Part shown: one piece after another, positions 1 through 5,023 of the stretch
Layout: each line of letters opens with the position of its first letter
How positions within the stretch are numbered: the stretch's first letter is position 1
Source: Deltaproteobacteria bacterium
GTDB lineage: Bacteria > Bdellovibrionota > JACOXK01 > 2-02-FULL-40-11
Length of the DNA stretch: 5,180 bases
Direction of reading: 5' to 3'
Assembly: GCA_016193165.1 (NCBI GenBank)
Contig: JACPST010000066.1
Coordinates: 478 to 5,657, forward strand
Notes under the pieces: model-generated
Told to the model about the DNA's origin: nothing
Databases searched by the model: none
What the model saw: only the letters and a program-made list of their open reading frames with translations
Position numbers and translations under genes: made by a program

Positions 1-619
1 CCGCAAAACCACTCACTCCCAGCTCACAAACAGCAGCTTCGGCCCCGCCAGCCACCATGACATCGGCACGTCCCTCTTGAATATGACGAAACGCATCTCC
101 AATGGCATGGGCTCCTGTTGAACACGCGGTCACGACACATGAGTTTGGACCTTTCATCCCATATTTAATAGATACATATCCCGAAATCAGGTTTGAAATC
201 GCTTGAAGAATGAAAAACGGACCAACCCCACTTGCTCCTTTTTCCAAAAAAGTTTTATAGGATTTTTGAATACTTTGAATACCCCCAATCCCTGAGCCAA
301 TCAAAACCCCAATGCGTTCCGCATTTTGAGAGCTCACTTCTAAATGAGAATCTTCCACCGCCATTTGAGCCGCCGCCAGACCATATTGGGTAAAAAGATC
401 CATCCGTCGACTTTCGCGATGAGGAATAAAGGTATCCACTTGAAAATTTTTTACTTCCCCTGCAATTTGGACGGAAAATGTGGAACAATCAAACTTTGTG
501 ATGCGATCGATCCCCGATCGTCCTTCGATTAGGTTTTTCCAGTTTGATTCAACACCCATACCTAAGGGAGACAAAATCCCCATGCCTGTGACAACGACAC
601 GTCTGCGATTTAAACGCAC
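1..619 (-). CDS. fabF: Beta-ketoacyl-ACP synthase II (KAS II), N-terminal half, cut by left window edge
   Basis: Condenses malonyl-ACP with a growing acyl-ACP in the elongation cycle of type II fatty acid synthesis (cytosol). Reverse-strand translation gives about 206 residues of a family that is usually near 412. It opens with the typical RRRVVVTGMG strand and has an NxxGxxSGIxR-like region further in. The nucleophile Cys sits at about residue 166 in TACSTGAHAIGDA, followed by AGGAEAA. The start is GTG at 619-617. Upstream in the same frame lie two tandem stops (TAATAA, the first being the acpP stop) only two codons away, so no earlier start is possible, and the next ATG would cut the first strand. 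No Shine-Dalgarno is visible in the 9-base gap, so translation is probably coupled to acpP. The visible half has no lesion. The rest lies outside the window. FabF rather than FabB is favoured by the opening sequence and the position after acpP. Confidence 0.95.
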   Translation of the reverse strand, partial: MRLNRRRVVVTGMGILSPLGMGVESNWKNLIEGRSGIDRITKFDCSTFSVQIAGEVKNFQVDTFIPHRESRRMDLFTQYGLAAAQMAVEDSHLEVSSQNAERIGVLIGSGIGGIQSIQKSYKTFLEKGASGVGPFFILQAISNLISGYVSIKYGMKGPNSCVVTACSTGAHAIGDAFRHIQEGRADVMVAGGAEAAVCELGVSGFA

Positions 620-628
620 GGTTGATTA

Positions 629-889
629 TTAGGCTTTCGCAGAACGTTCTTGAACGTATTTTACAACATCTCCAACAGTTCTAATTTTTTCAGCATCTTC
701 GTCTGGGATTTCACAACCAAATTCTTCTTCCATCGCCATCACAAGCTCAACCAAGTCCAAAGAATCGGCTCCTAGGTCTTCGATAAAGGTAGAAGTCAAT
801 TTCAGATTCTTCCCCTCTACGCCCAATTGTTCTACGATAATGCCCTTAACTCTTTCTTCTGTTGTTGCCATTTTTCTTTCTACTTTCAT
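629..889 (-). CDS. acpP: Acyl carrier protein
   Basis: Carries the growing acyl chain as a thioester on a 4'-phosphopantetheine arm and is the shared substrate of FabD, FabH, FabG and FabF. The protein is small and acidic (86 residues from 889) with the four-helix ACP pattern. The attachment Ser43 lies in the [13 protein letters not shown] motif at the start of helix II, followed by the acidic recognition helix [17 protein letters not shown]. Two starts compete. ATG 889 follows an AAAGGA Shine-Dalgarno at 7 bases and is chosen for that reason. ATG 871 gives 80 residues beginning MATTEERVK, which matches the usual ACP N-terminus but has only a weak purine run upstream. If 889 is used the protein carries an unusual basic MKVERK extension and the pantetheine Ser is residue 43 rather than 37. 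It lies 12 bases after fabG and 9 before fabF. It looks fully functional. Confidence 0.96.
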   Translation of the reverse strand: MKVERKMATTEERVKGIIVEQLGVEGKNLKLTSTFIEDLGADSLDLVELVMAMEEEFGCEIPDEDAEKIRTVGDVVKYVQERSAKA

Positions 890-896
890 GGACGCG

Positions 897-902
897 TCCT
901 TT
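897..902 (-). promoter_or_regulatory. Ribosome binding site of acpP (AAAGGA)
   Basis: AAAGGA starts on the last base of the fabG stop codon and ends 7 bases before ATG 889. It is the strongest Shine-Dalgarno near acpP and favours the upstream of the two possible starts. Its GGA is part of a perfect 10-bp palindrome, GGACGCGTCC (890-899), which could pair with itself only weakly as RNA. acpP may therefore initiate independently of fabG translation, which matters because fabG is frameshifted here. Confidence 0.6.
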
Positions 903-1448
903 CACATGTAAAGCCCACCATTCACTCCAATCACTTGGCCAGTCACATATTTGGCCTGATCTGAAGCTAAGAAGACTACCAAATGAGCTATATCTTCGCA
1001 AGTCCCAAAAGATCCCAATGGAATATTTTTGCAAATCTCCGTCTGAAGTTCAGAATTTAAAGACCGTGTCATTTCTGTTTGAATAAAACCGGGGGAAACC
1101 GCGTTCACGGTAATACTTCGACTTCCTAATTCATTCTTTCATTCTCAAAAGCAAATTGTCTCTCGTAATTCCCGCGTTATTGACCAAAATATCAAGTGTT
1201 CCTGTTTTTTGAACAAGCTGAGTTATTTCTTTTTCAACCGCTTCATAAGATGATGTATCAAAGGGGACAAGGCAATGCGGCTTTGCAGAAACCTTTTTAA
1301 GTTCTTCAAGAACAGATTCTGCTTTAACGCTATTTTTTTGAAAATTCACACATACGGCTGCTCCCTCTCGCGCAAGCTCTAACGCAATGGCTCGTCCAAT
1401 CCCGCGAGAAGCGCCAGTGACTAACGCTACCTTATTGTTTAATAACAT
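902..1448 (-). pseudogene. fabG: 3-oxoacyl-ACP reductase with internal deletion and frameshift
   Basis: FabG is the NADPH-dependent reductase of the elongation cycle, a short-chain dehydrogenase (SDR) usually of about 245 residues. The first 105 codons (1448-1134) are normal: start MLLNNKVALVTG, nucleotide-binding TGASRGIG at 11-18, and LVNNAGITRDN with the NNAG motif near 90-93, ending LLLRMKE before a TGA at 1133-1131. Homology resumes at once in another frame with [20 protein letters not shown] and runs to the normal end NGGLYM, TGA 904-902. Aligned to E. coli FabG from memory, residues about 101-167 are missing. These include the catalytic Asn, Ser, Tyr and Lys (E. coli N110, S138, Y151, K155), so even a translational frameshift could not restore activity. 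The join lies on an 8-bp tandem repeat. The start overlaps the end of fabD by 17 bases, with GGAAG about 9 bases upstream. It could be genuine decay or an assembly or sequencing deletion. Confidence 0.88.
1130..1145. repeat. 8-bp tandem duplication at the fabG deletion junction
   Basis: TTCATTCT occurs twice in a row on the plus strand (AGAATGAA twice on the coding strand), with no mismatch. It sits exactly where the N-terminal reading frame of fabG (RMKE) gives way to the C-terminal one (NELGSR). The first coding-strand copy encodes part of the conserved RMK. The second runs into the C-terminal segment. A short repeat at the join is compatible with slippage or microhomology-mediated rearrangement, but one cannot tell from one sequence which bases belonged to each original side. 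Confidence 0.75.
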
Positions 1449-2391
1449 TTTTAATATCTTCCGAAGTTTGAATGTTAAAAGTTTTAACGTCTTTATTAAT
1501 TCTGCGCAGTAACCCTGTCAAGACTTTCCCCGGTCCAATTTCAATCGCCTCCTCTATTTCGCATTTTGAAAGCTGCAGCATCGACTCTTCCCACCGAACA
1601 GGATTTGGAATTTGGCGAACCAAGAGGTCTCGAATCGGCGCATGACCGCCTGAATAAATTTGGGCATCCACATTGGCAACATAAGGAGCTTGAAGCGGTG
1701 AAAAAGAAACGGCTTCTAAAACCTCTGCCATTTTTTGGGCGGCAGGTTCCATCAGCTTACAATGAAAAGGCGCGCTCACTTCTAAAAGAAGCGCTCTTTT
1801 GATTCCTTTTTGTGGAGCCAGAGTCACACAGCGTTGAACCGCGTCCCTTGTTCCAGCAATGACGACTTGTCCTGCTCCATTAAAATTAGCCGGAGAAACA
1901 ATCTCTTCTTTTCGACCCAATTCTTGATGAAGGCTTTGGGTTACTTCTTCACAAAGCGTCTCTGCCACTTTGGCTTCTACTCCTAAAAGCGCAGCCATGG
2001 CTCCCTTGCCCACAGGAACAGCTTCTTGCATGGCCTGGCCTCGAGCTCTCACAAGCCGCACGGCTTTTGAAAAAGGAAAAGCTTCGGCAATGACAAGCGC
2101 TGAATACTCCCCAAGACTATGCCCTGCCACTAAAGAAGGTTTAAAATCTGTCTCAGTTTCTAAAACACGACAAGCTGCCACACTCACCGTTAAAAGCGCA
2201 GGTTGAGCATTAGCCGTTAATTTCAGGTCAGATTCTGTGCCCTCAAAACACAGTTTTCGAAGTTTTATTTTTAAAGCATCTTCTGCTTCTTCAAAAACCC
2301 ATCGCACTTTTGGAAAATTATCATAAAGATCCTTGCCCATCCCCACGCCTTGAGAACCTTGTCCTGGAAATAAAAAAACTCGCTTTGCCAT
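1432..2391 (-). CDS. fabD: Malonyl-CoA:ACP transacylase
   Basis: Transfers malonyl from CoA to AcpP, supplying the extender unit for FabH and FabF. The protein has 319 residues, close to the usual 310. It begins MAKRVFLFPGQGSQ, with the oxyanion-hole GQGSQ at residues 10-14. The nucleophile Ser92 is in GHSLGEYSAL, Arg117, which binds the malonyl carboxylate, is in RARGQAMQ, and catalytic His210 is in SAPFHCKLM. The ending IEIGPGKVLTGLLRR is typical, so no part is missing. The start at ATG 2391 lies 4 bases after the fabH stop. The frame stays open upstream to an ATG at 2448, but that stretch overlaps fabH and has no family similarity. Purine-rich GGTGGTAAGGG precedes the start, overlapping the fabH end. 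The 3' end overlaps fabG by 17 bases. A dozen or so residues (LCEEVTQSLHQELGRKEEI) form a slightly enlarged loop before the conserved NFNGAGQVVIAG. Confidence 0.96.
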   Translation of the reverse strand: MAKRVFLFPGQGSQGVGMGKDLYDNFPKVRWVFEEAEDALKIKLRKLCFEGTESDLKLTANAQPALLTVSVAACRVLETETDFKPSLVAGHSLGEYSALVIAEAFPFSKAVRLVRARGQAMQEAVPVGKGAMAALLGVEAKVAETLCEEVTQSLHQELGRKEEIVSPANFNGAGQVVIAGTRDAVQRCVTLAPQKGIKRALLLEVSAPFHCKLMEPAAQKMAEVLEAVSFSPLQAPYVANVDAQIYSGGHAPIRDLLVRQIPNPVRWEESMLQLSKCEIEEAIEIGPGKVLTGLLRRINKDVKTFNIQTSEDIKNVIKQ

Positions 2392-2395
2392 GCCC

Positions 2396-3379
2396 TTACC
2401 ACCGAATGAGAGCTGAGCCCCACGCAAACCCCGCCCCAAAGGTTGCAATCAAAAGAAGATCTCCTTTTTTAAGTCTTCCTTGCTTTATAGCCTCATCTAA
2501 AGCAATGGGAATGGAAGCCCCTGAGGTATTTCCATATTTATCGACATTCATAAAAATTTTTTCTTCCGGACATTTCAAGCGCTTGGCAATGGCATCCATA
2601 ATACGACTATTGGCTTGATGCGGAATAAAAAGATCAATATCATCGATCGTCTTATGAAATTTTTCAAGAGCAAGTCTTGAAGCCTCAGCCATCGACTCAA
2701 TGGCTTGGCGAAACACTTGCTTTCCGTCCATTTTCACCAAATGATCTCCTCGTTCAAAAACATCGGGAGTCCACTCCATGGCTGTTCCACCCGCGGGCAT
2801 TTCTAAAAGCTTATATAAAGATCCATTGGAAAAAAGATGGGTCGATAAAATTATTTTTTCTTCCGTTTTAGCTGGCCCGAGTACAGCTGACCCAGCTCCA
2901 TCCCCAAAAAGAATACAGGTTGAACGATCTTTCCAATTTAAAACCTTAGACATGACTTCTGTTCCCGCCACCAAAATCCGATTCATGGCACCGGTTTTGA
3001 TATACTGGTCTGCAATGGACATTCCGTACACAAATCCTGAGCAAGCCGCATCAATATCATAAACCGCCGCTTTTTTGGCTTGTAACTTATCTTGCAACAA
3101 ACACGCCGTCGATGGAAGACGTTTTTCTGGTGTCAACGTCGCTACAATAATCATATCTAAGTCGTTAGGAGTTAAAGCTGCATCTTCCAGCGCTTTTAAA
3201 GAAGCCTCATAGGCCAAGTCTGAACAAGTTTGTCCCTCGGCTACAATACGCCGCTCTCGAATCCCCGTGCGAGATACAATCCACTCATCGTTGGTATCTA
3301 AAATTTGAGACAAATCATGATTGGTTAAAACTTTAGACGGTAAATAAGAACCCGTTCCCAAAATCGTAGTTTTTTTCAT
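2396..3379 (-). CDS. fabH: Beta-ketoacyl-ACP synthase III (KAS III)
   Basis: Starts fatty acid synthesis by condensing an acyl-CoA primer, typically acetyl-CoA, with malonyl-ACP. The 327-residue protein matches the family length and begins with ILGTGSYLPSKVLTN, then the conserved TNDEWIVSRTGIRERR. The full triad is present: Cys113 in DIDAACSGFVYG, His254 in IPHQAN and Asn284 in KYGNTSGAS. FGDGAGSAVLG near residue 158 and the C-terminal ATFGAGFAWGSALIRW are also typical. The start ATG 3379 overlaps the plsX stop (ATGA). There is no clear Shine-Dalgarno in the 12 bases before it, so initiation probably depends on ribosomes finishing plsX. Primer preference (acetyl versus branched) cannot be read reliably from sequence alone. 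No lesion is seen. Confidence 0.97.
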   Translation of the reverse strand: MKKTTILGTGSYLPSKVLTNHDLSQILDTNDEWIVSRTGIRERRIVAEGQTCSDLAYEASLKALEDAALTPNDLDMIIVATLTPEKRLPSTACLLQDKLQAKKAAVYDIDAACSGFVYGMSIADQYIKTGAMNRILVAGTEVMSKVLNWKDRSTCILFGDGAGSAVLGPAKTEEKIILSTHLFSNGSLYKLLEMPAGGTAMEWTPDVFERGDHLVKMDGKQVFRQAIESMAEASRLALEKFHKTIDDIDLFIPHQANSRIMDAIAKRLKCPEEKIFMNVDKYGNTSGASIPIALDEAIKQGRLKKGDLLLIATFGAGFAWGSALIRW

Positions 3380-3585
3380 ACTGCGCTTATACTTTCTAAT
3401 TCTTCCTTGAGACTTTCTAAAAGATGACTCTCGGAAGAACGAGTCCTATGAAGTTCTTTTTGAATTTTTTCTTGATCGCCGACTAGAACAACAGAGAGCC
3501 CCTGCTCACGAGCGGCAAGCAGAGCCCCCTCAACATTTACACGCGGTCCAAAATCACCCCCCATAGCATCGAGGGCAATTTTCAT
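3376..3585 (-). pseudogene. plsX: Phosphate acyltransferase PlsX, internally deleted in-frame remnant
   Basis: PlsX normally converts acyl-ACP to acyl-phosphate for glycerol-3-phosphate acylation by PlsY and is about 330-355 residues long. This frame has 69. Its first ~50 residues are clear PlsX: MKIALDAMGGDFGP, VNVEGALLAAREQG and VVLVGDQEKIQKEL. It then jumps within a few residues to SHLLESLKEELESISAV, which resembles the variable C-terminal tail of the family. The central ~260-270 residues, with the SAGNTGA, LDxGAN and DGFTGN motifs and the active site, are absent, so it cannot be active. The ends are well kept: the start forms an ATGA overlap with rpmF with GGAG 4 bases upstream, and the stop forms an ATGA overlap with fabH. 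The reading frame is open across the join, so coupling to fabH survives. It could be a real deletion or a collapsed segment; a genuine short protein seems unlikely. Confidence 0.85.
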
Positions 3586-3764
3586 AATTCTCCAACGCGA
3601 ATGATTTCTTTACCTTTATAATAACCACAGGCCAAACACACATGATGCGTCTGCATGGCTGCTTTACATTGAGGGCATGCTACAACCTGAGGCGCCGTTA
3701 AATTTTGCTGTGCTCTTCTTTGTCTTCGCTTTCTGAGCGAACGCTTTTTCTTTGGAACAGCCAT
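3582..3764 (-). CDS. rpmF: 50S ribosomal protein L32
   Basis: Small basic protein of the large ribosomal subunit, 60 residues, normal for the family. The N-terminus MAVPKKKRSLRKRRQRRAQQ is the arginine- and lysine-rich tail that threads into rRNA, followed by LTAPQVVACPQC. Four cysteines in two CxxC pairs (30/33 and 43/46, CPQC and CLAC) make this the zinc-ribbon form of L32, and CGYYKGKEII is the usual ending. The start ATG 3764 shares a base with the yceD stop (TAATG) and has AGGAG 6 bases upstream at 3775-3771. The stop overlaps the plsX start by ATGA. The position between yceD and plsX is the standard one. Confidence 0.97.
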   Translation of the reverse strand: MAVPKKKRSLRKRRQRRAQQNLTAPQVVACPQCKAAMQTHHVCLACGYYKGKEIIRVGEL

Positions 3765-4300
3765 TATTTTCTCCTTTTTTTCTTAATGACTTTAAAATCC
3801 TTCAAAACTTGAAAAGGGGAATATACATCGTCTTTTTTACAGGCACAACTCTTAATATTTAAATTTTGTCCACACTGAGAGCAGATCCCTTTGCATGAGC
3901 TTGCGCACAGGGGTTGCAAGGGAAGCATTAGCTCGACCTGTTCTCGAATCACTTCTGCCACATCAAGCTCATCTTCCTTAAAGTAGGTGATATCCAGCTC
4001 ACCTTTAGAAAGCTCAGCACCCTTTTCATGAGGATCTTGGCCGTGGGTAAAAATAGGAGAGAAAAATTCATCAAAAGTATACGGAGCGTTTTCGGCACAG
4101 CGAGAGCAATTTAAAATGAGATTTGCTTTGAGGTGGCCTTCGAAAAAAATATCTTCTTTTTCTTTGGTCAGCACCAAATGCAAGGAAAGCGGGCCTTGGA
4201 TTTTTAATTTTAAAACCCAAAAAATATTCCGAAACCAATCATCGGACTCGGAAAGGGAAAGCGTGAGAGGCTTTTGAAGTTCATGGAGTTTTAGCTTCAT
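3764..4300 (-). CDS. yceD: DUF177 / YceD family protein, first gene of the lipid operon
   Basis: The family is found next to rpmF in most bacteria. E. coli YceD and its plant homologue are linked to 23S rRNA accumulation, but the molecular role is not settled. The 178-residue product is of usual length. It has a first CxxC at 65/68 (LNCSRCAE), an acidic middle (KGELDITYFKEDELDVAEVIREQ at 99-121), and the family hallmark EQVELMLPLQPLC leading into a cysteine cluster (132, 136, 140, 143, 152, 154; CKGICSQCGQNLN) that probably binds zinc. The tail is very basic (KKKRRK). The start ATG 4300 is chosen because MKLKLHELQKP matches the family opening. There is only a weak GGA upstream, separated by a 10-bp palindrome. 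The stop overlaps the rpmF start by one base. Confidence 0.9.
   Translation of the reverse strand: MKLKLHELQKPLTLSLSESDDWFRNIFWVLKLKIQGPLSLHLVLTKEKEDIFFEGHLKANLILNCSRCAENAPYTFDEFFSPIFTHGQDPHEKGAELSKGELDITYFKEDELDVAEVIREQVELMLPLQPLCASSCKGICSQCGQNLNIKSCACKKDDVYSPFQVLKDFKVIKKKRRK
3771..3775 (-). promoter_or_regulatory. Ribosome binding site of rpmF (AGGAG)
   Basis: A perfect AGGAG core lies 6 bases before ATG 3764, inside the last codons of yceD. It is the best Shine-Dalgarno in the operon, fitting the high demand for a ribosomal protein, and it confirms the rpmF start. Confidence 0.75.
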
Positions 4301-4310
4301 ACACTAGTGT
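4301..4310. repeat. Perfect 10-bp palindrome abutting the yceD start
   Basis: ACACTAGTGT reads the same on both strands and touches the yceD start codon, lying in the predicted 5' leader of the operon transcript. It occupies the place where a Shine-Dalgarno would be expected. It could be a small operator half-site or chance: ten-base palindromes are not rare, and no second copy is present in this leader. Confidence 0.35.
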
Positions 4311-4324
4311 CCGGCAAAAAAGCG

Positions 4325-4353
4325 AAGCTACTGAAATACAAACTATTTGTCAA
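4325..4353 (-). promoter_or_regulatory. Putative sigma-70-type promoter of the yceD-rpmF-plsX-fab operon
   Basis: On the minus strand a perfect -35 TTGACA (4353-4348) is followed, after exactly 17 bases, by TAGCTT (4330-4325), which keeps the first two and last bases of TATAAT. Transcription would begin near 4318, leaving a leader of about 18 bases before yceD. The -10 match is weak, so the call rests on the -35, the spacing and the location just upstream of the first gene. The -35 covers the possible TTG start of the divergent gene. Confidence 0.45.
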
Positions 4354-5003
4354 GGCGGGGTGACTCTTATATACAGAAAAGAGTGACGCCCATTAGACCT
4401 TCTTTTTTTTCAGGACTTTTATATCCCGCGGATGCGGGGGAACTCAGATCTACTCTCCTGTCTTTTCTGGGCACTCCCATCCCCAGAAAAAAAGCAAAAG
4501 CCATTACCGTCCCCCATGGAAACACTGCTTTAGTTGGGAAAAAGATGGCAGAGATCTATGCCTCTATTGAAATTCCAAATCATGTCATTTTATTGGGCCA
4601 AAACCACACTGAACGAGGAGAAAAATTTGCTATTTACTCTAGAGGCGCGTGGCAAACTCCCTTAGGAGAAGTTAAAATTAATGAAGAACTCGCGGTTCTT
4701 TGGATGGAAAATACGCCCTCTCTTCGCCACGATGAATTGGCTTTCTTCCAAGATCCCACGCTGGAAGTTCAGCTTCCTTTTCTGCAAGTTCTTTCTCCTA
4801 AAACTCAAATTGTCCCTCTCACGGTCATGCCTACGACTCAAGAGCGCTGCCAAAGCTTAGGCCAAGGCTTGGCCAAAACGGTTCAGCAATACCCAGAACC
4901 CATTTTAATTATCATAAGCGCCAACACAGACCCTTCTGATTTACCGTGTGGAGACACTCCGATTTCCATTCTCTCTTGTGCTTTAAAAGCAGTGGACTTG
5001 TGA
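4347..5003 (+). CDS. MEMO1-family protein (AmmeMemoRadiSam protein B type), apparently shortened
   Basis: The MEMO family is related to class III extradiol dioxygenases. The bacterial members of the AmmeMemoRadiSam set have no firmly assigned reaction. Recognisable parts are the RPSFFSGLLYPADAGELR opening (17-34), VPHG with His57, LLGQNHTERG with His87, GAWQTPLGEVKINEEL (100-115), the hallmark LEVQLPFLQ (139-147), and CGDTPISILSCALKAV with Cys201. His57, His87 and Cys201 match the metal-site residues of human MEMO1 (H49, H81, C244). The length is 218 against about 260-300. The Asp-x-x-His motif expected after LIIIS is replaced by ANTDPSD, running within six residues into CGDTP, so about 50 residues seem lost, and only 17 follow Cys201 instead of about 50. 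The EHS before EVQLPF is DPT here. The TTG at 4347 is a poor start inside a divergent -35 box; GTG 4383 (206 residues) fits the family better. It is probably non-functional. Confidence 0.7.
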   Translation: MSRRGDSYIQKRVTPIRPSFFSGLLYPADAGELRSTLLSFLGTPIPRKKAKAITVPHGNTALVGKKMAEIYASIEIPNHVILLGQNHTERGEKFAIYSRGAWQTPLGEVKINEELAVLWMENTPSLRHDELAFFQDPTLEVQLPFLQVLSPKTQIVPLTVMPTTQERCQSLGQGLAKTVQQYPEPILIIISANTDPSDLPCGDTPISILSCALKAVDL

Positions 5004-5009
5004 TCGGAA

Positions 5010-5023
5010 AAATAAATTTATTT
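5010..5023. repeat. 14-bp all-A/T palindrome between convergent genes
   Basis: AAATAAATTTATTT is a perfect palindrome in the 14-base gap between the MEMO-like stop (5003) and the stop of the minus-strand gene (5018-5020), overlapping the latter. On the minus strand it is followed by two more Ts. Position and symmetry suggest a bidirectional transcription end, but the stem has no G-C pair and no loop, so it is not a convincing intrinsic terminator. Confidence 0.3.

Noticed and set aside
504..520. Two CGATCG copies five bases apart
   Set aside because: They lie inside conserved fabF codons (GRSGIDRI) and there are only two copies. Chance is likely.
255..532. Open frames on both strands within the fabF region
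   Set aside because: The fabF frame reads uninterrupted here with family motifs. The others are serine/glycine-rich or low-information shadows.
902..1108. A separate 68-residue gene starting GTG 1108 ([10 protein letters not shown]...NGGLYM)
   Set aside because: It is the C-terminal quarter of FabG. Homology continues upstream of the GTG without a start (ELGSRSIT), and no ribosome site precedes it.
1125..1150. Programmed ribosomal frameshift joining the two fabG parts
   Set aside because: There is no slippery heptamer with a stem-loop, and joining the frames would still lack the catalytic Ser, Tyr and Lys.
2392..2448. Upstream fabD start at ATG 2448
   Set aside because: The extra 19 residues overlap the fabH C-terminus and have no FabD similarity. 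MAKRVFLFPGQGSQ at 2391 is the normal opening.
2310..3062. Plus-strand open frames opposite fabD and fabH
   Set aside because: They are antisense shadows of intact, well-conserved genes, with no recognisable protein features or ribosome sites.
3427..3442. Small hairpin (CTCG stem, 6-base loop) near the plsX join
   Set aside because: A four-base stem is too weak to call a terminator or a deletion hotspot.
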